NCBI GenBank assembly: GCA_025996815.1 | Contig: BNTT01000030.1 | Span: 1-26,796 of the forward strand | Length of the DNA: 26,796 nucleotides | Direction: 5' to 3' | Source: Bacteroidia bacterium | Lineage (GTDB): Bacteria; Bacteroidota; Bacteroidia; Bacteroidales; Azobacteroidaceae | In this document: positions 15,411 through 23,019 of the stretch, piece by piece | Numbering within the stretch: the first letter of the stretch is position 1 | Layout: the number at the start of each line of letters is the position of its first letter | Notes under the pieces: generated by a model | What the model was told of the DNA's origin: nothing | Seen by the model: only the letters and a program-made list of their open reading frames with translations | Databases searched by the model: none | Position numbers and translations under genes: made by a program

Positions 15411-17726
15411 ATGACATTAAAAGAGAACGATGTAATTAAAAAAATATTTTTTAGCGGTAAATTATTGATTTTCATCGCATTGTGGGGCTGCTACGGCTGC
15501 AGTTCCACAAAATTTGTGCCCGAAGGGGAATACCTTTTCGACAAGGTGAAAATAGAGTCGGACGTGCCCGGATACAAGAGACCTTGGGAAGTGGAACCGT
15601 ATTTGAATCAACGCCCTAATTATAAGATGTTTGGACTTAACAAAACGATGATGCAGGTCTATAATTTGTCGGGTAAAAACTCCAACCGGTGGCATAACAG
15701 GGTACTCCGAAAGATTGGCGAGGCTCCCGTGATTTTCGACTCTACGGCGGTCGAAAAAACCGTTGCCGAGTTTGAAAGATTGCTGGTCAATGCGGGGTAT
15801 GTTCACGCCACAGTGAGTTCAGAGGTACATCTGCGCAAGAAAAAAGCCGATGTCGTCTATAAAATCGTTGGCAACACGCCCTACCGCATCAACAATTATC
15901 AACTCTCCGCCAACGATTATCAGTTGCCAATCGCCGATGAATCAAGCATTAAGAAGGGCGATTTGTTTAACCGCACCCACCTGGATGCCGAGCGCAACCG
16001 CCTGACAACCGAGTTGCGCAATCAGGGCTATTATGCCTTCACCAAAGACAATATCATGTTTGATGCCGACAGTACGCAGAATGCCAACGCGGTGGATTTG
16101 GAACTGAAATTTCGCGAAATAGCCCGCGCAAATGTTGGCGACAGCGCATCGAGCACCTATTTCCCGTTCAAAAAATATTATTTCGACAAGGTGAAAATCC
16201 TCGTAGACTACGACCCGCTCACGATGCCCAGTGCCGCGAACTATCCCCGAAAAGACAGTATCGTGAGCGACGATTACACCATTTTTTTCTTGGGGAAATC
16301 GCCATCCCTGCGTCCTAAAACGCTTGTTCGCAACACGTTCATTGCCTCCGGACAGGAATATTCGCAGTTGCAGGAAGACCGCACCTACTCGGCGTTTTCA
16401 AACTTGCACGCGCTGAGCAATATCCACATCCGGTTTAACGAGAAAATGCGCAACGACTCGCTGTTTTTGGATGCCACCGTGCTCACGATGCCCACACGCC
16501 GTCAGGGCATCTCTTTTTCGGTCGAAGGCACCAACACGGCGGGCGATTTGGGCGTTGCCTCGTCGGCAAACTACACGCATCGCAACCTCTTTCGCGGCTC
16601 CGAAATGCTGCGCTTTAGCGTGCGTGGGGCGTATGAAACGATGAGCAATTTTTCCAATCCCTATTGGGAATTTGGGACGGAACTTGCGCTGCATATCCCC
16701 AAATTTATTGTGCCGTTTAGCGACCAAAAACTTGCGCGGCGGCTGAAAACGGCAACGGAATTTTCGGTGCTCTACAACTATCAAACGCGCCCCGAATACG
16801 ACCGGATACTCTTTTCCGGCTCTATCGGATACAATTGGCAAAACCGCAACAAGTTTGCCGCCACCCACCGCTTCGATTTGCTGAACGTCGATTACATCCA
16901 TCTGCCACGCATTGATGCCACTTTTTTGAACAATTTGCCCTCCGACGCGCGCTATTTTGGCTACACCGACCAATTTATCGTCAGCATGGACTATTCATTT
17001 CTCAAATCGACGTTCGACCCCTCCATCAAGCAGCACGATGCCTATTCGCTGCGCCTTTCGGTCGAATCGTCGGGCAATGTGCTGTATAGCGTTCGCACAT
17101 TGCTGGGTGCCACAAAGAACGAACAAGGCTCCTACAAACTGTTTGACACCTATTTCGCGCAATTTTTAAAAGGCGATTTCGATTTTTCAAAAACCATCGT
17201 GATTGACCCCCAAAACTCGGTTGCGTGGCGCATCGGCGGCGGCATCGGCTTCCCCTACGGCAATTCGGACCTGCTGCCGTTTGAAAAACGCTACTATTCG
17301 GGCGGTGCCAACAGCGTCCGCGCGTGGTCGGTGCGCGAATTGGGACCGGGCGCATACGTCCCCAACTCCTCCTCCACCTTTTTCAACCAATCGGGCGACA
17401 TCAAACTCGACCTGAACGTTGAATACCGCACGCGCCTTTTCTGGAAACTCGAAGCCGCCGCCTTCGTCGATGCCGGCAACATCTGGACAATCAGAGACTA
17501 CGAAGGGCAAGCCGGCGGGCAATTCAAATTCAGCACTTTCTGGGAGCAAATCGCTGTGGGATACGGACTTGGCTTGCGCTTAGACCTCGACTATTTCCTC
17601 GTCCGCCTCGATGCCGGCGAAAAAGCCTACGACCCCTCCAAGCAGGGAAAAGACCGCTGGACAATCCTCCACCCCAATTTCCACAGCAATTTTGCGTGGC
17701 ACATCGCGGTGGGGTATCCATTCTAA
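15411..17726 (+). CDS. tamL: TamL: BamA/TamA-type outer-membrane lipoprotein
   Basis: 771 residues from ATG at 15411; an in-frame TTG 6 bases upstream overlaps the DUF1015 stop and is unlikely to be used. The N-terminus has Lys residues, a hydrophobic core and a lipobox around WGCYGCSSTKF. Residues 30-250 are POTRA-like (YLFDKVKIESDVPGYKRPWEVEPYL; VVYKIVGNTPYRINNYQLSANDYQ). From about 370 a BamA-type barrel follows (GISFSVEGTNTAGDLGVASSANYTHRNLFRGSEML; RYYSGGANSVRAWSVRELGPG, the VRG/F-like loop region), closing with HIAVGYPF whose terminal Phe fits a BAM recognition signal. TamL is the Bacteroidota counterpart of TamA in outer-membrane protein or lipid handling. The usual tamB partner is not adjacent. 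Confidence 0.87.
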   Translation: MTLKENDVIKKIFFSGKLLIFIALWGCYGCSSTKFVPEGEYLFDKVKIESDVPGYKRPWEVEPYLNQRPNYKMFGLNKTMMQVYNLSGKNSNRWHNRVLRKIGEAPVIFDSTAVEKTVAEFERLLVNAGYVHATVSSEVHLRKKKADVVYKIVGNTPYRINNYQLSANDYQLPIADESSIKKGDLFNRTHLDAERNRLTTELRNQGYYAFTKDNIMFDADSTQNANAVDLELKFREIARANVGDSASSTYFPFKKYYFDKVKILVDYDPLTMPSAANYPRKDSIVSDDYTIFFLGKSPSLRPKTLVRNTFIASGQEYSQLQEDRTYSAFSNLHALSNIHIRFNEKMRNDSLFLDATVLTMPTRRQGISFSVEGTNTAGDLGVASSANYTHRNLFRGSEMLRFSVRGAYETMSNFSNPYWEFGTELALHIPKFIVPFSDQKLARRLKTATEFSVLYNYQTRPEYDRILFSGSIGYNWQNRNKFAATHRFDLLNVDYIHLPRIDATFLNNLPSDARYFGYTDQFIVSMDYSFLKSTFDPSIKQHDAYSLRLSVESSGNVLYSVRTLLGATKNEQGSYKLFDTYFAQFLKGDFDFSKTIVIDPQNSVAWRIGGGIGFPYGNSDLLPFEKRYYSGGANSVRAWSVRELGPGAYVPNSSSTFFNQSGDIKLDLNVEYRTRLFWKLEAAAFVDAGNIWTIRDYEGQAGGQFKFSTFWEQIAVGYGLGLRLDLDYFLVRLDAGEKAYDPSKQGKDRWTILHPNFHSNFAWHIAVGYPF

Positions 17727-17755
17727 ACGATGCTAAATAAATTAAAAAAAATTCT

Positions 17756-17763
17756 TACCTTTG
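17756..17763 (+). promoter_or_regulatory. -7 box (TACCTTTG) of the SGNH-MBOAT operon
   Basis: Only 9 bases separate the box from the ATG at 17773-17775, so the mRNA leader would be a few bases at most. No -33 TTTG at the expected distance. Confidence 0.65.
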
Positions 17764-17772
17764 CAACCTCAA

Positions 17773-19038
17773 ATGAAACACATCTTATTTATCGGATTAT
17801 TCATCAGCGTGTCTTTGGGCATATTTGCCCAGAACTATCCGTTTGTGGATATGTCTTACAACTGTATTCAGGTGCCCGGAGGCGATTCGGAGCGGCTCAA
17901 TCGGGTGTTGCAGCGGTTAAATCCGAGGTCGCTGAAGCAAAACGGGCTTAATATACTGCATATCGGCGGCTCGCACGTGCAGGCAGATATTTTTTCCAAT
18001 CAGGTGCGACAAAATTTGAAAAAGCGGTTTGCAAACGACGACGTGGCTGTTTTCAGGGGGTATATTTTCCCCTACACGGTGGCGAAAACGAACAATCCGA
18101 GCAATTATAAGGTAACCTATTCCGGACAGTGGAACTCGGCACGCAATGTGCAGCGGAAGCACGAAGTGCCGCTGGGCGTGGGTGGCGTGGCTGTTTACAC
18201 CGACGACCCGGATGCGCAAATCAATGTCGCGCTCAATCCGCCGCTCAATCCGCCGTCCACCCCACCGTCGCCCCCTCCCAAGGGGGGCTGGGAGTTTAAC
18301 ATCCTCCGGATGCTGGGCTATTCGCTGGACAAGAGCACGGCGGTGAAGCCCGTTTTGAGCTATCAGGACAACCTGATTGAAGGCATCCCGAATGCCACGG
18401 GCACAAGTTATCTGTTTTTTGTGCCGCAATCGGAAAGTGAGTTTAGCATCAAATTTGTGCAGCAGGAAGATGAGCCGCACACATTTGTGGTGGATGGTTT
18501 TATCATCTCGGAGCGCAACACGCGCGGGCTGGTTTATCACGCCATCGGCGTGAATGGAGCCTCTGTGCCGTCCTATTTGCGCTGCGAAAATTGGGAGTCC
18601 GAACTGCACTATTTGAACCCCGATTTGGTGATTTTTGGCATCGGCGTCAACGATGCGGCGGGCGACAATTTCTCCAAAGAGCGGTTTATTGCCAACTACA
18701 ATGCCCTGATTGAGCGCGTCGAGCGGGTCAATCCCAATTGTGCGTATATTTTCATCACCAACAACGACTCGTTTCGGAAAACGAGAAAGGGTCGCTACGT
18801 GGTCAATCCCAACGGCGTGATAGCCCGCGAGGCGTTCTATGAGTTGGCAAAACAGCATCAGGGCGGCTTGTGGGACTTGTTTGAATTGATGGGCGGCTTA
18901 GGCTCAATGCAAAAATGGCAAAAGGAGGGCTTGGCAGCCACCGACAAAATCCATTTCAAGCGCGACGGCTATCTCTATTTGGGAGATTTATTATATGAGG
19001 CACTCATGAATTATAATTTATCTTATGTTAAAGAATAA
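17773..19038 (+). CDS. Exported SGNH/GDSL hydrolase family protein (probable acyl-transfer partner of the MBOAT protein)
   Basis: 421 residues from ATG at 17773; an in-frame TTG at 17761 lies inside the promoter box. Signal peptide: core LFIGLFISVSLGIFA, cut before QNYP. The SGNH blocks are visible: block I HIGGSHVQAD with Ser67, where the usual Asp of GDS is Gly66; block III FGIGVNDAAGD; block V DKIHFKRDGY. Enzymes of this type add or remove acyl groups on periplasmic glycans and commonly act with an MBOAT membrane acyltransferase; here the MBOAT gene starts 3 bases after this stop. Residues about 155-173 (PPLNPPSTPPSPPPKGGW) are a Pro-rich insert of repeat-like DNA, in frame and lacking any SGNH motif. 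Confidence 0.85.
   Translation: MKHILFIGLFISVSLGIFAQNYPFVDMSYNCIQVPGGDSERLNRVLQRLNPRSLKQNGLNILHIGGSHVQADIFSNQVRQNLKKRFANDDVAVFRGYIFPYTVAKTNNPSNYKVTYSGQWNSARNVQRKHEVPLGVGGVAVYTDDPDAQINVALNPPLNPPSTPPSPPPKGGWEFNILRMLGYSLDKSTAVKPVLSYQDNLIEGIPNATGTSYLFFVPQSESEFSIKFVQQEDEPHTFVVDGFIISERNTRGLVYHAIGVNGASVPSYLRCENWESELHYLNPDLVIFGIGVNDAAGDNFSKERFIANYNALIERVERVNPNCAYIFITNNDSFRKTRKGRYVVNPNGVIAREAFYELAKQHQGGLWDLFELMGGLGSMQKWQKEGLAATDKIHFKRDGYLYLGDLLYEALMNYNLSYVKE
18235..18294 (+). repeat. Pro-rich repeat-like insert in the SGNH gene
   Basis: AATCCGCCGCTC is followed by AATCCGCCG, then C-runs ending in CCCCCTCCCAAGGGGGG, an inverted repeat with a CCCAA-type loop. The element resembles the C-run/G-run hairpins common between Bacteroidota genes and adds about 18 codons without breaking the frame. 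Confidence 0.55.
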
Positions 19039-19041
19039 ATT

Positions 19042-20886
19042 ATGCTGGATTTCTTACAAAATATATTCGCCTTCAACTCCAACTCGCCGTTGCTGTTCAC
19101 GCAGTTTTATTTCTGGGTGTTTTTTGCGCTGGTGTTTGCTGTTTTTTCGCGGCTGCAAAACCGGCAGTTGATGCGAAACACATGGTTGTGTGTTGCCAGC
19201 CTGTTTTTTTATTACAAAACGAGCGGCTTGTTTGTGCTCATTTTGCTGTTCACCACCGCCTTCAACTACAAGCAGGCGCGCCTGATTGATGAGGTGAAAA
19301 GCAATCAATGGAAGCGGCGCAACCTCATCATCGGGCTGCTGGTCAATGTGTTTTTCCTCTTTTATTTCAAATATGCGTATTTCATCACGGATGTTATCAA
19401 CAATCTTTTTGACACCGACTTCCGCATTTTCAATGCCTTTGCCTTTGTTGGCAACGTGCTGAGCGGCTCCGAGCGGTTTGATGTGTCGAGCATCCTGCTG
19501 CCGATTGGGATTTCGTTTTACACCTTTCAAAACATCAGTTACCTGATGGATGTCTATCGGAAGCGCATTCGACCGATGCAGGAAATCCTGAATTTCGGTC
19601 TGTATGTGAGTTTCTTCCCGTCGTTGGTGGCAGGACCAATCATCCGCGCCGCCGAATTTGTGCCGCAAATTTATAAAAAATACCACCTCACGCAGAAGTA
19701 TTTCGGGCTGGCGGTGTTCTGGATTTTGAACGGGCTGGCGAAAAAAATCATCCTGAGCGACTACATCGCCGTGAATTTTGTGGACCGCGTGTTTGAAAAT
19801 CCGGGTATGTTTTCGGGCTTTGAAAACCTTGTCGCGCTGTTTGGCTACTCCTTGCAGGTGTATGCCGACTTCTCCGGCTACACCGACATCGCCATCGGCG
19901 TGGCGATGCTGATGGGCTTTCACTTGCCGAAAAATTTTAATGCGCCCTACAAAGCCTCAAACGCCGCCAATTTTTGGAAACGCTGGCATACCTCGCTCTC
20001 CAAATGGCTGCAAGACTACCTCTACATCCCATTGGGCGGCAGCCGCACGGTCACGTTTGCCACCTACCTGCTGATTATCCTTATCGCGCTCACAGCCATG
20101 ATGCTGGCGCACAATGCGTGGGTGAGTCTGGCTATTTTGGCGGTTTTGCTGCGCGTCTTCTACCTGTTTTATTCCCGCCCCGAACTGCGCAAAAAAATCA
20201 ATACCGACCTCAACCTGATGAACACCATGCTGCTGGGCGGCTTGTGGCACGGGGCAAGTTGGAATTTTATGATTTGGGGCGGACTGAATGGCGTGGGAAT
20301 CGTGGCATACAAGTATTGGCGCGATAAAAGTGCGTGGCGCCAGGTGATGATTCAAGCCTCGCTACTCATAGGATGCTTCCTTTTCAAATACTTTTTTGAT
20401 GCCCCGCTGGCGAATATCCTGCTCGTGTGGGTGGCGATTATTTTTGTGGGCACGCTCGTTCGCTATTGCTACGTTATGACGAACATCAAGCACAAATTTA
20501 CATGGTTAGACAATGCGTGGGGCATTTTTCAGACATTTGTGTATATCTCATTCACGCGCCTCTTTTTCCGCTCCGGCTCCAATCTAAACCCGTCGGATGC
20601 CAACCAAACGGCTTGGAGCACGGCACAAAACATGGTCAATCAAATCGGCAGCCAATGGAATGTGTCGCAAATCGGCACCATGGTGTATGAATATCGCTTC
20701 GTGTTCTCGCTGATTATCATCGGAATGCTCATCCATTGGCTCCCCGACAAGTTCAAACGTCGCTACCGCTATGCCTTCGCCAAGATGCACCTCGCGCTCA
20801 TGGCAACCATCGTGGTCGTGTCCATCTTCCTGATTTATCAATTCGTAACGGCTGATTTGCAGGCGTTTATCTACTTCCAATTTTAA
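19042..20886 (+). CDS. MBOAT family O-acyltransferase (AlgI/DltB-like)
   Basis: 614 residues with about a dozen membrane segments. MBOAT hallmarks: RWHTSLSKWLQDYLYIPLGG (His316) and, deeper, LLGGLWHGASWNFMIWGGLNG, whose His403 is the invariant catalytic residue. The early segment SLFFYYKTSGLFVLILL and LLPIGISFYTFQNISYLMDVYR are typical of the AlgI branch, which passes acetyl groups across the membrane for O-acetylation of surface polysaccharide or peptidoglycan. The upstream gene, 3 bases away, encodes the exported SGNH partner, a common two-component arrangement. The acceptor glycan is not revealed here: no glycosyltransferase or polysaccharide genes lie nearby. It ends 14 bases from the convergent permease gene, with no obvious terminator hairpin between. 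Confidence 0.94.
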   Translation: MLDFLQNIFAFNSNSPLLFTQFYFWVFFALVFAVFSRLQNRQLMRNTWLCVASLFFYYKTSGLFVLILLFTTAFNYKQARLIDEVKSNQWKRRNLIIGLLVNVFFLFYFKYAYFITDVINNLFDTDFRIFNAFAFVGNVLSGSERFDVSSILLPIGISFYTFQNISYLMDVYRKRIRPMQEILNFGLYVSFFPSLVAGPIIRAAEFVPQIYKKYHLTQKYFGLAVFWILNGLAKKIILSDYIAVNFVDRVFENPGMFSGFENLVALFGYSLQVYADFSGYTDIAIGVAMLMGFHLPKNFNAPYKASNAANFWKRWHTSLSKWLQDYLYIPLGGSRTVTFATYLLIILIALTAMMLAHNAWVSLAILAVLLRVFYLFYSRPELRKKINTDLNLMNTMLLGGLWHGASWNFMIWGGLNGVGIVAYKYWRDKSAWRQVMIQASLLIGCFLFKYFFDAPLANILLVWVAIIFVGTLVRYCYVMTNIKHKFTWLDNAWGIFQTFVYISFTRLFFRSGSNLNPSDANQTAWSTAQNMVNQIGSQWNVSQIGTMVYEYRFVFSLIIIGMLIHWLPDKFKRRYRYAFAKMHLALMATIVVVSIFLIYQFVTADLQAFIYFQF

Positions 20887-20900
20887 TCCGTCATGAGACG

Positions 20901-22349
20901 TTACGATAGCCGACTGCGCCGTATGCCGTAGCAGAAATAAATTGCCAAGCCCACCGCCGTCCAGATAATCAGCCGCAGCCACGTGCTCCACGGCAGCGAA
21001 ACCATTTGCAGGATACATACGCCCGCGCCGAGCAGGGGTATCCACGGCACGAAGGGGACACGGAAGGGGCGTTTCAAATCCGGTTGGGTCTTGCGCAGCA
21101 CGAGCACGGAGATGCAGACGATGGCGAATGCCATCAGGGTGCCTATCGACACCATTTCCACCAGCACGTGGAGGGGAAAAAGCCCTGCCACCAAGCTGCA
21201 GCCAACGCAGGCAAAGATGGTGGCGTTTTGAGGCACGCCGGTTTTTGCGTTCACTTTGGCGAACATCCGGGGCAGCAATCCATCGTGCGCAATCGCATAA
21301 TAGATGCGCGTCAATCCATACGTCATCACCAAAATCACCGAACTGATGCCCGCTATGGCACCTATTTTAATGAACGGACTGAGCCACAACAAATTTTCTC
21401 CCGCCCGGTCAATCGCCAGCGCGATGGGCGCGTCCACGTCCAGTTCCCTATAATTGACCATCCCCGTGAGGACGGCTGTAACGGCTACATACAGCACGGC
21501 GCATATCAACAGCGAAATAAGAATGCCTTTGGGCATATTCTTCTGCGGGTTGCGGGTTTCCTGAGCGGCAGTCGAAAGGGCATCGAAGCCCAGATAGGCG
21601 AAAAACACCACCGCCGTGGCGCGCAAAATGCCGCTCCAGCCAAATGAGCCGAACGAGCCGGTGTTTTCGGGGATATACGGATGGTAGTTGCCGGTGTCGA
21701 TATACGACATCCCGAAGCCGATAAAGAGCAGGATGACGCTCACTTTCACCACCACAATGACGGTGTTGATGCGCGTCGATTGCTTCACGCCCGCCAGCAG
21801 CAGCGACGATGCCAGGGCGATGATAAACACGGCGGGGAAATTGATGATGCTGCCCGTGAGCACCCAGCCCGCGCCCGAAACGTGGTCGAAGGTCGGCTGA
21901 ATGAGATGCGGCGGGAGTTCCAACCCCCAGCTGCTCAGCAAGTTGCACGCATAGCCCGACCAGCCGACCGCAACGCTCGAAACGGCAAAGAGATATTCGA
22001 GAATCAAATCCCAGCCGATAAACCACGCGAAGAGTTCGCCAAGCGTGGCATAACTGTAAGAATAGACGCTGCCCGAAACGGGTATCATAGCAGAAAATTC
22101 GGCATAGCACAACCCCGCCAGCACACACCCGAAGGCGGAAATGAGAAACGAGATGGTGAGCGCCGGACCCGCATATTGAGCCGCCGCCTGACCGGTAACG
22201 ACAAAAATGCCCGTGCCCACAATAGCCCCAATGCCCAATGTAACCAGATTGGTGGCGGAGAGCGTCCGTTTCAAGCCGCCACCGTCGGAGGTGTCCGCCT
22301 CCCGAAGCATCGCCGTGATGCTTTTCTTCCTGAATAAATCGTGTTTCAT
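20901..22349 (-). CDS. Amino acid permease, APC superfamily (YfnA/CAT-like)
   Basis: 482 residues with 12 or more hydrophobic segments. The first membrane segment has the APC substrate-binding loop GIGAIVGTGIFVVTGQAA (about 36-53), followed by YAGPALTISFLISAFGCVLAGLCYAEFSAMIPVSGSVYSYSY, the second family hallmark (residues 55-96). Helix 6 reads FFAYLGFDALSTAAQETRNPQKNMP, as in cationic/neutral amino acid transporters of the CAT/YfnA branch. It would import amino acids across the inner membrane using the proton or sodium gradient; the exact substrate is not clear. It is a single-gene unit, convergent with the MBOAT gene and divergent from the pRiA4b ORF-3 gene, with its own TACCTTTG box 20 bases upstream. 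Confidence 0.93.
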   Translation of the reverse strand: MKHDLFRKKSITAMLREADTSDGGGLKRTLSATNLVTLGIGAIVGTGIFVVTGQAAAQYAGPALTISFLISAFGCVLAGLCYAEFSAMIPVSGSVYSYSYATLGELFAWFIGWDLILEYLFAVSSVAVGWSGYACNLLSSWGLELPPHLIQPTFDHVSGAGWVLTGSIINFPAVFIIALASSLLLAGVKQSTRINTVIVVVKVSVILLFIGFGMSYIDTGNYHPYIPENTGSFGSFGWSGILRATAVVFFAYLGFDALSTAAQETRNPQKNMPKGILISLLICAVLYVAVTAVLTGMVNYRELDVDAPIALAIDRAGENLLWLSPFIKIGAIAGISSVILVMTYGLTRIYYAIAHDGLLPRMFAKVNAKTGVPQNATIFACVGCSLVAGLFPLHVLVEMVSIGTLMAFAIVCISVLVLRKTQPDLKRPFRVPFVPWIPLLGAGVCILQMVSLPWSTWLRLIIWTAVGLAIYFCYGIRRSRLS

Positions 22350-22369
22350 CTTTTGAAATAATTGAACGG

Positions 22370-22377
22370 CAAAGGTA
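22370..22377 (-). promoter_or_regulatory. -7 box (TACCTTTG) of the permease gene
   Basis: CAAAGGTA on the plus strand, 20 bases before the permease ATG. It faces away from the box at 22409-22416, so both promoters share a 31-base AT-rich core. Confidence 0.65.
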
Positions 22378-22408
22378 CAATTTATTTCATAGATTAAAAA
22401 AAAATATC

Positions 22409-22416
22409 TACCTTTG
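22409..22416 (+). promoter_or_regulatory. -7 box (TACCTTTG) of the pRiA4b ORF-3 gene
   Basis: 19 bases before the ATG at 22436. TTTC at 22385-22388 (3 of 4 match to the -33 TTTG) sits 20 bases upstream. Confidence 0.65.
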
Positions 22417-22435
22417 CACCAAAAATATTGAAAAA

Positions 22436-22987
22436 ATGATTTACAGATTTATTTTAGTTTCAGACGAGGTGGATGATTTCCGGCGCGACATCACCATTGA
22501 TTCGGATGCCACGTTTCACACATTGCACGAGGCGATTTTGGATGCCGTGAACTACCGGCAAGACCAAATCACGTCGTTTTTCCTCTGCAACGACGAGTGG
22601 GAAAAAGATACGGAAATCACGCTCATTGATATGGGTTCCGACTTCGAGAAAGACCTGTATATAATGGACAGCACCCGCCTCGGCGAACTGTTGGAAGAGG
22701 AGCACCAAAAAATGCTCTACGTGTTTGAGCCGCTCACCGACCGCTGCTTTTTTATGGAACTGAAAGAAATCATCCCCGGAAAAAACCAAGCCAAGCCGCA
22801 AGTAGTGAAATCCGAAGGCAAGCCCCCCCGCCAAATCGCCCCCGAAGAAACGATGGATTTCGCAAAAATCGCCGCCGCACCCATCCCTGCAGCGGATGAC
22901 TTGCTCGACGACGATTTAGGCTTTGATGACGAGGAGGGTTACAATGAAGACGAATTGGCAGATTTCAACGAAGATGCCCTGTTTTAA
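22436..22987 (+). CDS. Plasmid pRiA4b ORF-3 family protein (also called IS1096 passenger TnpR-like)
   Basis: 183 residues. IYRFILVSDEVDDFRRDITIDSDATFHTLHEAILDAV is the standard opening of this family, followed by SFFLCNDEWEKDTEIT and LLEEEHQKMLYVFEPLTDRCFFMELKEI. Despite the database names, the chromosomal Bacteroidales version is widespread and stands alone; no transposase or plasmid gene is near, so mobility is not implied. Its function is unknown. The last 40 residues are strongly acidic (DDLLDDDLGFDDEEGYNEDE), a tail seen in Bacteroidales homologs as far as I recall, which could bind a basic partner. No signal peptide or membrane segment. It is convergent with the PNP gene 32 bases away. 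Confidence 0.85.
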   Translation: MIYRFILVSDEVDDFRRDITIDSDATFHTLHEAILDAVNYRQDQITSFFLCNDEWEKDTEITLIDMGSDFEKDLYIMDSTRLGELLEEEHQKMLYVFEPLTDRCFFMELKEIIPGKNQAKPQVVKSEGKPPRQIAPEETMDFAKIAAAPIPAADDLLDDDLGFDDEEGYNEDELADFNEDALF

Positions 22988-23019
22988 GAGCTCCTTTCAA
23001 AATACTGCCACCCCAATCA

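Noticed and set aside
17917..18858. Minus-strand frame of 313 codons across the SGNH gene
   Set aside because: The plus strand has a signal peptide, three SGNH blocks and a coupled MBOAT gene; the opposite frame has none.
20887..20900. Terminator between the convergent MBOAT and permease genes
   Set aside because: The 14-base gap has no inverted repeat or T-run; any terminator would have to lie within coding sequence.
22436..22987. pRiA4b/IS1096 passenger name as evidence of a mobile element
   Set aside because: The gene is a stand-alone chromosomal family in Bacteroidales; no transposase, terminal repeats or target duplication are seen around it.
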